This document shows, one piece after another, positions 1-11,815 of a DNA stretch of 64,000 nucleotides. This DNA is from Chinchilla lanigera. Lineage: Eukaryota; Chordata; Mammalia; Rodentia; Chinchillidae. The stretch covers positions 6,722,869 to 6,786,868 of the forward strand of contig NW_004955402.1 of assembly GCF_000276665.1 (NCBI RefSeq), given 5' to 3'. How positions within the stretch are numbered: the first letter of the stretch is position 1; each line of letters begins with the position of its first letter. The position numbers and the translations under genes are program-made. The notes beneath the pieces were generated by a model. The model did no database searches, had not been told where the DNA came from, and saw nothing but the letters and a program-made list of their open reading frames with translations.

Positions 1-180
1 GAGCTCCTCTGGTCACTCTGCCGTCGTCTCTGAATGTTCATCACCCCTGCACGCTGCTGTGTGGACCCCCTGTGGATGCCAAATCTCCCCTCTCTTCCAT
101 TGACACTGCCTTCGAAAGGGCCGCCCATCAGCTCTGTTCCAGGTCGCAGAGACTGCAGGTAGCAGCCCCGTTCACCCTTT

Positions 181-342
181 TGGGGCTTCGAACCCAAAGC
201 CTTCATACTGAGCTACATCCCTGATCCTTTTCTATTTTTTGGTTTTGATCCAAGGTCTAGCTGAATTGCTCAGGCTGAGCTCAAACTTGGAATCATCCTG
301 CCTCAACCTCCCAGAGCGCTGGGACTGCTACCACACCCAACT
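181..342 (-). mobile_element. B1-dID composite SINE, antisense
   Basis: Read on the minus strand, this begins with a B1-type (7SL-derived) monomer: a GTGGTAGCAG start and a CTGGGAGGTTGAGGCAGGAT core. An A-rich linker follows, then an ID-type tRNA-derived part with GATGTAGCTCAGTATGA (A-box region) and GGGTTCGAAGC (B-box region). The same B1-then-ID order recurs at 18930-19140, 51903-52068 and 61330-61483, which marks a fused SINE family rather than chance neighbours. The copy is diverged and probably inactive. Confidence 0.8.
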
Positions 343-837
343 TCCTGAGCTGTAGCTCTAACTGCACTGTTTTCCCAGAATTCTCTACGCCTTGTGTGTA
401 AGCCCAGCGCTGTCCTTTTACTAAGACACGGCGACCCCAGGGCCTTGTGCTCCTCGCCGCTGCCAGGGCTTCTCACACCTCTTGGTCACCCTGCTTCCCT
501 AGTTCTGCTGCTGCAATGAGAAGAGACTGTGCCCCTCCAGCTGGGCCCAGGCGGAGGCCCCTGCCCTCCGGAGGCCAGGCCCGGGGTCCAGGGAGGGAGA
601 AGCGCTGGAAGGCACAAGTCACCCACAGCCCTGAAGCTGCAGGGGCGAGAATGAGGGCCGGAGATTTCTGCAGGGGAAAGTAACAGTGAAGAGCAAGGAG
701 GGTTGCGTCCCGGATACAGACGCCGCAGCGCAGGAGTAGACGCTCAGGAACGTCAGCACACGTCTATGACCACCTGAACCCACGTCCTCACGTGGCTTTA
801 GAAACTGATTTCCAGGCCAGAGTTGAAATGAAAAAAT
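343..837. other. GC-rich unique sequence, no gene recognised
   Basis: About 500 bases with a GC-rich middle (roughly 430-740) and scattered CpG. A short open frame here (447-683, plus) has a low-complexity Arg/Pro/Ala/Gly composition typical of GC-rich non-coding DNA and matches no family I recognise. I see no splice-bounded exon or promoter element I could defend. Confidence 0.5.
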
Positions 838-1000
838 GAGCTAGGCATGGTGACGCATGCTGTAATCCCAGCCTTCGAGGCTGAGGCAGGAGGACTGCAG
901 CGGGTTGGGGGCCAGCCAGAGACATACAGTGAGTTCGAGGGCAGTGTGAAGCATACAGTGAGACCCTGTCTCAAAAAAAAAAAGAAAAGAAGAAATAATA
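838..1000 (+). mobile_element. B1-type SINE
   Basis: Starts with CTAGGCATGGTGACGCATG, then TGTAATCCCAGCC and GGCTGAGGCAGGAGGA, and ends with GAGACCCTGTCTC before an A-rich tail with GAAAAGAAG interruptions. These are the standard B1/Alu landmarks in order. A second GTGA-rich copy in the middle (around 925-960) suggests a small internal duplication. Confidence 0.9.
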
Positions 1001-2409
1001 AAAGCCACAGAGAAGGTACACGCAGAGTTGCCTTCCCGCCTACACTGTTTCCGGGGGAGTCCGCGCATGGAAAGCAGCACGCTCTTTTAAAGTGTGCGCG
1101 GAACTGTGTAGAATACACAAGCAAGATAGTATCATGCCTTGCGTTTCACTCAATAGTAATCGTAGGAATATTAGTTTTGAATAAGGTATGACCTCAAATG
1201 TACCTAAGGAAATTATAAAAGCGGAAGTGGGTATATCTGAACACACTCTTGAAACTTTAATAACTGCAATAATAATTACAACTGTGTCACCGCAGTTGTT
1301 CTGCGGGGTGAGTTTCAATCTGTAGAACACTTGGAAGGATGCCTGGCCCAGAGTAGGCCCAAGGTAACTTCTTTGCTATTGTTATGTACGTGACTTTTTT
1401 GTAATTGTGGTTATAATTGCTGCCATACAATTTACATTTTTTAAAAAAGGTGAAAGATTAACATTCATTTAAATCTGTGGTTTTCAAAAAATATCTTTTT
1501 TTAGCAGCAAAATCCGTTTTTCAAAATCCTTTCTTTAAGTACAATAGTAAGTGCCGGTCCCAGGGACAGGCTCAGCCAGAAGTGGAGTGAGCTGCTTCTT
1601 CTCGCAACCTCTGGAACTCAATTTGCAAACTAAGTCACATCCCCACCGCTTCCCAGATAAGATAACGTCAAAGCTAGCCTGCTTGTATGCTTTCCATAAA
1701 ATGATTATCATACCTAGATACAAATGCTATTTGCAAGGCACTACTCAAAATAGCTAACCAGAACCACCTGGTGTGACTGTTTGTGGTCAGAGCCTGGCTC
1801 AGGGGTCCTCCAGGGTAAGACAGTAGCTCTGGAGCTGCTAAATATGGAGCCTTTTGGTGGGAGCCAGGCTGCCACCAGTGAGGGCGAGGGAGCCAGGAGG
1901 TGGGGACGATGGGCTGCTTCCACCATACACAGAAGTGCTGATTTTAGCATTGTGCCATCCTGTGGGTGGACACCAGCTAAATGTCAGCCCTGGGCATTTG
2001 GAGACGGCCTCTGTGGGCTGGAAAATCCCTACATTGGGTGGGAACCCCCCTAAGAATAGCTGTGCTATAAGTGGAAACTCGAGAGCTCTCTGTCTTCTCC
2101 TATGGTCTTTCTAGAAACTGAAGGTCTCTAAGTTCTTCCAAAACATTTAGGCCCCTATTGGCTCCGAGATGAAGGAACTCATGATGACCCTGACCGCTTT
2201 TTACAGAGGGTAACAGCAGGAACCGCCCACTTGGATGGGAGAGAGTTATGCAAACCAGATACCCTTTGCCATCCATGAGTTTGTCTGCTGTAGTCTTACA
2301 AAGTTAAAATAAAATTCTTAATGACAGGTCACGGAAGACAGTTGGACAGTAGTTCCCCAGGGTAGAAACTGCAAATGGTTGTTTTCTATTTATAATGCAG
2401 ATGCTGACA
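1001..2409. other. Unique sequence with a possible MIR tail
   Basis: No gene recognised. Around 1330-1385 the text GGATGCCTGGCCCAGAGTAGG resembles the 3' end of a MIR element, which normally reads as a 'cagtgcctggcacatagtaag' type motif. The rest is AT-rich (1380-1550) or mixed composition with short unrecognised open frames on both strands. Confidence 0.45.
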
Positions 2410-2530
2410 GGCCAGGTGTGGTGGTGCACGCCTGTAGTCGAAGCTACCCAAGAGGCCGAAGCAGGAGGATTGCTTGAGCTCAAGAGTTTGAGACATAGCA
2501 AGACTTTAATAATAATAATAATAATAATGG
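2410..2530 (+). mobile_element. B1-type SINE with (AAT)n tail
   Basis: GCCAGGTGTGGTGGTGCACG opens the element, followed by CCTGTAGTCGAAGCTACCC and GCAGGAGGATTGCTTGAG. The usual A-rich tail has evolved into an (AAT)n microsatellite of about seven units at 2505-2527. The element is truncated relative to a full B1 3' end. Confidence 0.85.
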
Positions 2531-2699
2531 TGATTAACTGAAAGCAACAGCTGAAAGCTACTAATTATGGGGGCTAATAGGACATGGCTTGTATTTATTG
2601 AAATGAAGGGTTTCTGCCAGGGGTTGCGAGCATAAGCTCTTCATGTCCTCCTAGGCAGGTGATGTGAACCCGAGGAAAGAGAAGGACAAAGATTTGCAG

Positions 2700-2945
2700 G
2701 CCATCCTGAGTGGAGGTGGGCAGGCCGGGCTTGAACAGGGAGCGGAGAATCTGGGAAACGAGCACAGGGATGTTGCGGGGACGGACCGTCGCAGCGCACA
2801 CACCCGCTTAGTGCTGGGAGCAAGGCCGGGAGTCTGGATCCCGGCCTGGGAAGAGCAGGGCGTCTTCAGCGTTGCAGTAGAGAATCCGCACGTCACCGCC
2901 CAGCCCGAGGGCGGGAGGCGGGGCGGATTCATTTGAGCGCCTGAC
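2700..2945. promoter_or_regulatory. Short CpG-rich patch with GC-box-like motifs
   Basis: About 220 bases contain roughly twenty CpG dinucleotides by eye, far above the background of this window. The right end carries GAGGGCGGGAGGCGGGGCGG (Sp1-type GC boxes, also close to a G-quadruplex pattern), and CACGTCACC upstream contains a CRE-like CGTCA core. This composition fits a small CpG island or an unannotated promoter or enhancer, but no transcript or exon is visible beside it. It could also be a locally GC-biased non-functional stretch. Confidence 0.35.
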
Positions 2946-4124
2946 TTGAAGGAAGAGCTTTTGGCTCTGGGCAAGCAGCTGTTTGTTGAAGCGAATGACT
3001 CATAGTGGGGTATTTATGGAGCACAACTGTTTTTCAAGTCTGTAAAAATGTAAAGGAAAAACTATCTCCCTACAACCCCAAAGCAGATGTTCCCACATTT
3101 ATGAACAAGTACTACTGATCAGGAAGCCTGTCCCGGAGGTGTAGCAGCACACACGGTCAGTCGGCCTTGCTGAGAATGCTGCGTGCCTTCTAACCGCCTA
3201 AACTGACAGTAAAGTGCAGCATTTAAAACCTACAACCCTGGGAGTGCCATGGCTACAATTAACACAGCTTCTTATTTGCTTGTCATTTAACAGCTAATAT
3301 TTTGTCAGAGCTTTCTAGGAGGCCTTGTGTCTCTGAGGCCTGCTGTGGGAAAGTCACACGCTCCAAAGGGAGGCTGAGCTGGGACTGAGCCTGACCCTCA
3401 CCTCAGGGAGGAGCGAGGGGGCCTGGCGCGCCCAGAGCAGAGATGTGGGATGATGAGCACCGTGGCAACGGCGTGGTGGGCTCAGAGGACCTTGCTACCC
3501 AAGCTAGAAAGGGAAACAGGGCGTCCAGGGGGCGGAGGCACACAGACCCGCTGCTGTCCCGATTAGGGTTCCCACACGGGAGGAAGATGGGAAATTGCCT
3601 CTTAAGAATGGGAATGATAAATGGAAGGGATCTCCAAGAAGGAGACACGGCTTGGGCAAAAGCAGCAAGGCAGAAGGGAGAGGCAGCCACTCCCTTCTCT
3701 CTGCACACAGGGTCAGCTGATAGCCCAGGGGGATGGCGGGCACGGGGAGGGAGTGGCACGGGACGAGGGGGTCACAAACACTGCGGGACCTCCAGAGAGA
3801 GCCGAGCTGTGCGGCAGGAGAAAAGCCCAAGCGGGGACTGGGTCCGAAGGGCAAAGATGAGTGTGGGCGGAGGGTGGTGTGCAAGGTCAGGAGGAAAGAC
3901 TGGAGGCAGAGATGCTGGAGAGGAATTGGCCTCGACTGGCGCCGGGGACAGGAGCGCTGGTAGACAACCAGAGACAGGCAGGGGAGGGCGGGGAAGTCAC
4001 AGCTGGGCAGGGGCGTGATGCTCTGCTGGGAGGAGCACCTCCATGGAGAGCGAGAGATGGCTCCAGGGTCTCAAGTAGATGACTCTGTGACACTGATGTG
4101 TGACCACTCCAAGGAGCAGGTATT
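2946..4124. other. GC-rich, purine-biased unique sequence
   Basis: No gene recognised. The stretch 3410-4080 is G/A-rich on the plus strand with modest CpG content. It holds the longest gap-free plus-strand open frame of the window (3443-4018, 191 codons). That frame is Gly/Arg/Ser-rich, has competing open frames on both strands, and shows no domain, so I do not call it a gene. Confidence 0.5.
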
Positions 4125-4310
4125 TTACTTTATTTTTATTTTGTTTTATTTTATTTTATATTTGTCTTTTTGAGACAAGGTCTTGCTATGCAGTTCAGGC
4201 TGGCCTTCAGCTCACTTTGTAGCCCAGGCTGGTCTTCAACTTGCAACGACCCTCCTACCTCAGCCTCCCGAGTGCTGGGATTACAGGTGTGCAACACCAC
4301 ACCCAACAAG
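4125..4310 (-). mobile_element. B1-type SINE, antisense, (TTTTA)n tail
   Basis: On the plus strand the order is a TTTTA-rich tail, TTTTTGAGACAAGGTCTTGC, CAGGCTGGCCTTCAG, a second AGCCCAGGCTGGTCTTCAAC, CCTCAGCCTCCCGAGTGCTG and GGATTACAGGTGTG. That is a B1 read in reverse. The internal CAGGCTGG motif occurs twice, as expected for the B1 internal duplication. Confidence 0.92.
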
Positions 4311-5784
4311 CAGTCCTTGGAAGGGCGCCCCCTGAACCCCCGTCTGTAACCCTCTAGCTGACAGTCGTCTGTCTCTTCAACATATTCTCTGGACTTTAGG
4401 GTGAGCTAAGTTTTGCAAATGCTTCTTTCACATGGAGGAATGTTTTGGGGTCTGGGATTTAGGTATTTTGTTCCTGGCAGGAAGAAGGGATGTGAGGAAT
4501 ACCATAACCCTGCATGATAGTATTAGGTGCTCAGGGTTTTGTTGTTGTTGTTGTTTATGCTCATTTATAGATTTAATCATGCATTTAGTTTCAGTGGCGA
4601 ACCCAAAGCATTTTCCTTAACCTAAATCTGTGTTGGGTGAGCTCTGGTAGTAGAGATGGCTTCTTTTGTACATTACTTACTGGAAAATATTCTGTCTCTC
4701 TCCTTCTTTTCTCTCTCTGTCTCTGTCTGTCTCTCTCTGTCTCTCTCTGTCACACACACACAACTAGCTAGTATGAACTAGGTAATGGATAGATCCTTTG
4801 TGAGTCTTAGTGGCATCATTTGTTAAAAGCAGAGACTGAATGCATTTCTGAGTTCATTGGAAAAATGAGTTTTATTTTGGGAATGTGGACTTTGGAATGT
4901 GGCTACAAGTAAATGTGTTCTTCTAACACTGTTGTAAAATTTAATGAGTACCTGGCCTAAAGTTAATTCAAGAAATGGCAGCTATTATTAATATAAATTT
5001 AAGGTATCTTTTGCCTTCTCCTGCTGACTTTCCCCTAAACTCTTGCAAATACTAGATTAATGAGTAACAGATATTTGAATGGTTTTTGCCCTAAAATCTC
5101 ATAGAAGGCAAGAGAAATAAAAATTAATAAATATTCCTCTGTATTCCTGTCACTCTTAAGAAAAAAACCCTGAAGAACCCTCTAATAGATATGTAACCTT
5201 ATATTTTTCATAACTGCATTTTATACAAACCTGCTCTCCTGATGTGTTAGGATTCTCACGGCACAAACAATAGTGATTCAGCTTACCCATGAGACTTGAC
5301 AGTAAAGTCTTACTAACTATAGCAAATGATATCTGAAGAAAAATTTAAAAACCAGTCTCCGAAGATATATAAGCAATTGAAGTTTCTTATTTTCACCGTT
5401 CACCATTCCATCAACTTCCTAAACCAAGTTTTCAAGTAACTACTCATCACCCTGACTGCAAGGGTGATGAGCACCCAGCTCCAGTGCTGTGAGAGGCACA
5501 GAAGTGTTCGCCACCACTGAGCTTGCAGACCAGCCAGAGAAGAGACGTGCCCATGAGGGGAAGGAGGATATGGAAGGGATGACTGTCCTAAGGGTCCATT
5601 GTGTGTCAGGCACATAGGTAGTAAGAAGTTCTCATAGGCCAGCCGATCAAAACCTTTCCACATCTCCTAGAGGTACTGAAAACTATCCTTTTGATGGTCA
5701 GTGAAGGTAAATACCAGCACCAAATCACAGGTGTCTCTGCCCTGAAGGAAGAGCAGAAGTATTTTCCACATTATAATACTCATC
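4311..5784. other. Unique AT-rich sequence with pyrimidine repeat and small MIR relic
   Basis: No gene recognised. A (TCTCTG)n/(CA)n low-complexity run lies at 4693-4762. A MIR-like 3' end sits near 4940-4995 (GTACCTGGCCTAAAG, then an ATTATTAATA tail). A perfect 9-bp hairpin is at 5445-5469. The rest is AT-rich with no coding signal. Confidence 0.5.
4693..4762. repeat. (TCTCTG)n / (CA)n simple repeat
   Basis: Runs of TCTCTCTC and CTGTCTCTGT pass directly into CACACACACACA. It is a compound microsatellite with no gene content. Confidence 0.9.
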
Positions 5785-6369
5785 NNNNNNNNNNNNNNNN
5801 NNNNNNNNNNNNNNNNNNNNNNNNNNNNNNNNNNNNNNNNNNNNNNNNNNNNNNNNNNNNNNNNNNNNNNNNNNNNNNNNNNNNNNNNNNNNNNNNNNNN
5901 NNNNNNNNNNNNNNNNNNNNNNNNNNNNNNNNNNNNNNNNNNNNNNNNNNNNNNNNNNNNNNNNNNNNNNNNNNNNNNNNNNNNNNNNNNNNNNNNNNNN
6001 NNNNNNNNNNNNNNNNNNNNNNNNNNNNNNNNNNNNNNNNNNNNNNNNNNNNNNNNNNNNNNNNNNNNNNNNNNNNNNNNNNNNNNNNNNNNNNNNNNNN
6101 NNNNNNNNNNNNNNNNNNNNNNNNNNNNNNNNNNNNNNNNNNNNNNNNNNNNNNNNNNNNNNNNNNNNNNNNNNNNNNNNNNNNNNNNNNNNNNNNNNNN
6201 NNNNNNNNNNNNNNNNNNNNNNNNNNNNNNNNNNNNNNNNNNNNNNNNNNNNNNNNNNNNNNNNNNNNNNNNNNNNNNNNNNNNNNNNNNNNNNNNNNNN
6301 NNNNNNNNNNNNNNNNNNNNNNNNNNNNNNNNNNNNNNNNNNNNNNNNNNNNNNNNNNNNNNNNNNNNN
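5785..6369. other. Assembly gap (585 N)
   Basis: Unresolved bases. Open frames that span it on either strand are artefacts of translating N. Sequence on each side is AT-rich and shows no repeat copy running into the gap. Confidence 1.
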
Positions 6370-7440
6370 ATAGATGTTACAGTATACCACAGATTCTTTA
6401 TTTATGGTCCAAGCCATCCCAGGACATCCAGAAAATATTTGATCAAGTATTTATTTCAAGTATTTTATTCCAACCCACACAGAATCTTCAGAGTGAAGAT
6501 TTAAGGAGTTTTTATAACCTAGTGTCTCTTTTTCTAAGCTGTTCCTAGGCCCCACCCTTAGCTGTGGGACACCACGGGGCACCCCTTTGCTGGGGCAGAG
6601 AACGTTCCCCAGGGACTCCTTCCTTCCCTCCAGATGTGTCCCTCTGTCCTTCGTAGCCTCCTCCCTCTTCTATCCCCTAGGCCTGCCTCCTCATCACGGC
6701 CCCCACACGGCTTGTCATCGCAGCTTGTCCGAGTCATCGCTGTGGGGAGCAGCACGGGAACCCCAGAAGGGCACATCTGGAACAGACCTAGTTGGCACCT
6801 ATGGGAACACAAATCTTTTACAATGAATTCTCCTCTACTGGGTTGTGTTGAGTAAAGTATTTTCATTTCCTGGCCAGCTTTGAGTGATATCCAAAAGATG
6901 ACAATGGAGAGGGGCTGGGGGCAGGAAACATGCCTTCTTCAAAAAAAACCAAAAAACTATCCTCTGAACCATTCAGTGGTGTCTCAGGGCATGCGCTAAT
7001 GCAGACTCCAGGCATTTGTGCAGAATAGGGCTTTCCTGTGGCTCTTGATCTGGAGGCTGGGAAGTCCAGAGCATGGTCCAGCATCTCGTGGCATCTACAG
7101 AGGGCTTCTTGCTGGGTCACAACGTGGTGGAGAGTCACAGGGTAGCAGAGCAAGCGGGCCGAGGAGCACTTGCTCCTACCACAGCCACTTCACACCTCCT
7201 ACCGCAGCCCATTCAGACCTCAGCCCATCTATCCATGGGTTGATCCAGTCCAAGGACAACACCTTGTGACTCAATGGCCTCTTATAGCTCGTGCCTCCCT
7301 GCACCACCACAATAGTAGTCTGATTTCAGCATAAGTTTAGGTGGGGAAAAACCACAGCAAAACATATTCTGATGTAATAAAGGGGGTTTGTTCTTTCCAT
7401 ACAACAAATATTCTGAATTCGGCCCACATGAAAATACAGG
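6370..7440. other. Unique sequence, no feature recognised
   Basis: Mixed-composition DNA after the gap. A pyrimidine-rich, moderately GC-rich stretch lies at 6545-6720. The short overlapping open frames on both strands have no recognisable protein content. Confidence 0.5.
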
Positions 7441-7570
7441 CCTTGTGGGTGTGGTGGTACACACCTGCAACCCCACCACACAGGAGGCTGTGACAGGAGC
7501 ATCACTACAAGTGTGAGGTCAACTTGGGCTACATAGTGAGTTCAAGGCCATTGAGACCCTGTCTCAAACA
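7441..7570 (+). mobile_element. B1-type SINE
   Basis: GTGGTGGTACACACCTGCAA, GGAGGCTGTGACAGGAG, CTACATAGTGAGTTCAAGGC and GAGACCCTGTCTCAAAC appear in B1 order. The first half is more diverged than the second. Confidence 0.85.
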
Positions 7571-9374
7571 GACCTTTCGTAGACAGGCATTTGTAATTTT
7601 AAAAATTTGTTTATATACTGAAGTTCTGCAGCTTCTACTGTATTTGCAAACTGAGCATGCTTTGAAAATGGGAATCTATGAAACTGAACTAAGGTCTTGT
7701 CTTTAAATTTAAAAAGTAACCTCAGAAAATAAATTCATTGTTCACCATAGTGACTATAATAATGTACCACATACATAAACATTGCTAAGAGTAGATTTTA
7801 AATATCCTCCACACAAATAAATGACAAGTATTCAAGGTAATCCATATGCTGATTAGCTTGATTTTGCCACTCCACAATATAGAGTATTTGTCCAAACGTA
7901 ATGCTATCTATCATAAACACGGACAATTTTTGTCAATTAAAAATAAATAATTTTCAGAAGTAATGAGACAATGGACAGTAATAAGCATATACATATGTGG
8001 TCTGGGCCCTAGAGAAAGATCAACACAGTCAAAAGTGCTGAGTTTCTTGAAGAGACGTAAGCAAAATTGAAGGAAGTTACACCTGCACTGAGATCACACT
8101 GGACAGGGTCTCCCTGGGCCAGGAAGCGAGTCCGCACTTCCCATGGACAGAAGTGCACAGAAGTGACCATGATGCCTGCACACTTCCTGCCTGCTCGTCA
8201 GACGCAGACCCCGTCTCGCACTGGGCAGAGCTGTTCTTCTCCGCTTGCTGTTCCTGTTAAAAGCTGAGCCGCTGCTCCTAAGTCCTGCCTGGGTTCTCAC
8301 TTGAGACTGTGCCTGCCCTGGACGGACCGCAAGCTCCTGCTGCCTTTCCTCACCCCCTTGCTCATTGCCTCCACCTCACGTTATGTCTTCACGACTCCAG
8401 GACATGATGCGGGGTGCGTTCCTCTCATCCTTTCTGCATACTCTTCACTTAGTCCGCTTCTAAAGGTTCCCTAATGCCATTTCCAAGTTTAAACGCCCTT
8501 CCTCACTTCCTTGTCCATTACAGTCTGTGCCATACGCCACAGTCAATTTCAGGCTAAAGAGGAGCTAGGTGTTCAGCTGCAGGGCGTAAGGATGTGAGGG
8601 GGAAGGAATGGAATCATCCTCAGAAGTCCAGAGTGGAGAAAACTTCTAAGCTCTGGAATAAAAGAAACCATAAAAATGAGAAGCAACACAGTTATGTACC
8701 ATTTTAATATTTAACACAGCTTAAAGATAAATGAAAAGCACTAACAAAATCTGTAAAATTTATCAACAGATTCTGTCAAGACAGTTTCCAAAAGAGAAAA
8801 CACAACCATTAAAAAGTCGTTTTATCATGTTAACAATTTAAACTCATGAGCAACTTTTTAAAAATGCAAGTTTAAGTCAGAAAATACAACTTAATCTCTC
8901 TTCAATTAATAACTTTTTTAAAATGACATAACCTCATGTCTCATGAGCACATAATGATAATAACAGCTCTCTGCCTTGGTGATAGCAGTAGAATCGAACA
9001 TAGATCCTTAGAAAACCAACTTGGCAAATATATTAAATGCTAAAAATGGACTCGTGTATTTGACTCAGTGATTCTATTATGGGAAATTTTTCTAAGGAAG
9101 CAGTATAAAATATGAAAAGCTATAAGCACAAAGACATTCCACATCACAATATTTCCCAAGTTTAAAAAAGTGAACAAAGTAATTTTCTGATAGGTATAAA
9201 TTCAAAAAAATTATGAAGACATTAAAAGTATGCAGGGGGTCAGAAAACGCAAGAAAAAAGACACGATATTGGTATTCAAGGGTAGTGAGAATAATGGGTG
9301 ATGTTTATTTCTTTTTTTTTCCATTTGCTACATTTTCTATAATGAACCTAACTGTGGTAAAATATCTGTGATAT
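7571..9374. other. Unique AT-rich sequence
   Basis: No gene or confident repeat. 7700-8000 and 8640-9370 are strongly AT-rich, while 8060-8560 is more balanced. Nothing here resembles an exon. Confidence 0.5.
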
Positions 9375-9985
9375 TAAAGTTTACCATTTTAATCCTTTTC
9401 AAGAATACAGTTTAGTGGAATTAAGCACATTCACAGTTGTACAATCACCACCACCATCCATCCCCAGAACACTTCTCTCTTTCCGCACTAAAGCTCAGAA
9501 GGCAATAAACACTCGTTCTTCCCTCCTCCCAACCCCCACCAGCCACTACTTCCGTTCTCCATTAGTTCGACTTCTCCGGGCAGCTTGTGCAAGGTGAATC
9601 CTGCAGTGTTTTTTTGTGTCTGGTCTGTTTCACTTCCTGCAGTGTCTTTGAGCTTCACTATGTTATCCCGTTGTCAGGGTTCCCTTCCTTTTTAAAGTGG
9701 GATGATATTCTATTGCATGTGGACACCACATTTTGTAGCCATTCTTCCACGGATGGTGTTTGGATGGCTTCTACCTTTTGGCCACTGTAAATAGTGCTGC
9801 GATGAACATGAGTGCATGCACGTGTTAGAATCCTTGCTTTCGGTTCTTGCAGGAATCTTGTGGGATTGGCAAGTCAGAAGGCAACTCTGCATTTAATTTC
9901 TTGAGAATCTCCCTACCGTTTTCTATTCAAGTCCTAATTCTATTCAAGTCCTTTGCCCACTTTTATTGAAAAAAATTTTCCCCAA
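9375..9985 (-). mobile_element. Old L1 fragment (3' end of ORF2 and 3' UTR), antisense
   Basis: The plus strand shows known antisense L1 landmarks in order: TTTAGTGGAATTAAGCACAT, CAATCACCACCACCATCCAT, GATATTCTATTGCATG, ACCACATTTTGTAGCCATTC, GGCTTCTACCTTTTGGCC and GTGCTGCGATGAACATGAGT. After CCCTACCGTTTTCTATTCAA it jumps to CCTTTGCCCACTTTTATTG, so the usual intervening ORF2 stretch is missing (internal deletion). A 15-base direct duplication with 17-base period occurs at this junction (9921-9935 and 9938-9952). It is an old, broken L1M-like copy with no open frame. Confidence 0.85.
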
Positions 9986-11661
9986 TTAGATAACAGCAGT
10001 GTGAAGGCAGGACCCAGTTGCATGTTCCTCTCTTCTCCTTATAGAACCTGGAAAGGACGGTGTATATAGTAAGTATTTGATAAGGTTTGATTGCTCAGTT
10101 TGAATAGAGCTAGACGATACTAACTTAATACTGCCAAAACGAAGTATTCCTGGACAGCAATTTGTTGAGACTCACACTATTAGCTGTTAGACACAACAGG
10201 CCTATAGCAAAAACACTTCGTGTACTTTAATTCCTACTTCTTGGTTATTTTCTTTTTGGAGCCACAAGCCCAGTAATGTGGAAGAGAATTGCTTTAACAA
10301 TAAAACTCTTGAGTCCTTTAAATTTGTTCTTCCTTCAGGTGACTATAAACACAGAGAAGTAAAGAAGACTTCCTGCGCTTCCATCTGCAGGCGGCACCCC
10401 ATCTGCCTGTCAGTGTGGGAGGCAGAGTGGGGAGACCGGGGGAGTAGCTTTCCCAGGAGCCTCTCCTGCCCTGGGGGACTCACAGGAGCCCCAAGAAAGC
10501 CAAGCGCTCAACAGGGCAAAGTCCCTAGGTGTGCAGTGGTGCTCAGTAATTGCTTCTTGAAAAATAAATAATTTAGGACTTTCTCATGCCCAGATCTGAA
10601 TCTAGTCCCTTGCTAGTCAGATTCCAGAGACCTCCTTATCTATACCCGAGGCACTGTTAGTCTCTGGAAACTGCCAGAGACAGCGAGTTAGATGCAGTTC
10701 AATTCACCTGCCAAATCACTGAGGCAAGAGAAGACAGAGAACAAATCAACGAGAGAACTGGAGAGAAAGAGAGCTGGTTCATACCCTGATATGCACAGAA
10801 ATATGTATTGTATGGCTATAGATATGTCAGTTTATGTTCACATACACTCATATATAAGCAGATTACTGGCATAATTTTTTGTTAGTATATTTTGCCGTGG
10901 CATATTTTTCACAACTAGTGTTCTGATTTCAGGCACTCATAAAAAAATTAATAACAAGGTAAACTGCAATGTGTTTAATAAAAACTCCCTTTGTATCCTT
11001 GAAAACTGAAAACTGTCACATGGCACAATTATGTTATCAGAAAAAAGAAAAATCACAGCTGTTCCTGGCCTCTTGAGAAGAACCCCAATAAAGAGGTGAA
11101 ATTTCCTTAGTCACCTTGGAGAGCCCTTCTACAAGCAGACCGGGACTTTATAAGTGTGTAAAAGCCTGGTCTTAACTTGTTTTTGTCCCTCCAAATCCTC
11201 TCTAGTATAGCTGTATAAAAACCTAATTTTACCTCTTTTTTTCCTCTCAAAATCCACTGTATCTGCCATAATTCCAATGCCTACTAACATGGAATCTTAT
11301 AAACTATTTAATGGAGGATACTTAAGAATTTTCCAGGTTTAATTTTCACTGCTTTTTCAGGGAAGATTTTCTAAGCTTATTATAAACCTGTGACTGGCAA
11401 ACAACCAAGCATATACTCTGTCAGGACACACCGATCAATCCCTACCTTACCCTCAGCCAAGCTCAGCTCACCAGAGGAGGAGTGGACAAGAAGACCATCA
11501 GTCCCTGACAGTATGTTTGCAGAATACATCTGTGAGTACATGGGAGAGGATGAAATGACCCAATCAGTCACCCTAGGATCTGTTTAGAAAAGATAAAGGG
11601 AATAGGTAAAATTCATTGAATTTTTAAATGAAATACTTCAAATATACATTAAAAATATGTG
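9986..11661. other. Unique sequence, no feature recognised
   Basis: No gene recognised. A short GC-richer patch lies at 10370-10530. The rest is AT-rich with several AATAAA-type strings that have no upstream exon. Confidence 0.5.
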
Positions 11662-11815
11662 TCATTGGATGCCCAAGCCTATAATCCCAGCCACTCTTGG
11701 AGGCTGAGGCAGGAGGACCACAAATTCAAGCCCAGCCTGGGCAACTTAGGGACTTAATGAGATCCTGCCTCAAACACACATATATATGCGTGTATATATA
11801 TGACATATGTCAAAT
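11662..11815 (+). mobile_element. B1-type SINE with (CA/TA)n tail
   Basis: GCCTATAATCCCAGCCACTC, GGAGGCTGAGGCAGGAGGAC, CAGCCTGGGCAACTTAGGG and GATCCTGCCTCAAAC give a clear B1 body lacking its first bases. The tail has become CACACATATATATG, followed by AT-rich near-palindromes and a perfect GACATATGTC palindrome. Confidence 0.88.

Noticed and set aside
3443..4018. 191-codon plus-strand open frame
   Set aside because: Gly/Arg/Ser-rich low-complexity translation of a purine-rich stretch, with competing frames on both strands and no recognisable domain.
5691..6548. The longest open frame of the window, 285 codons on the plus strand, and a 230-codon frame opposite
   Set aside because: Both run through the 585-base N gap; the readable ends are short and unrecognisable.
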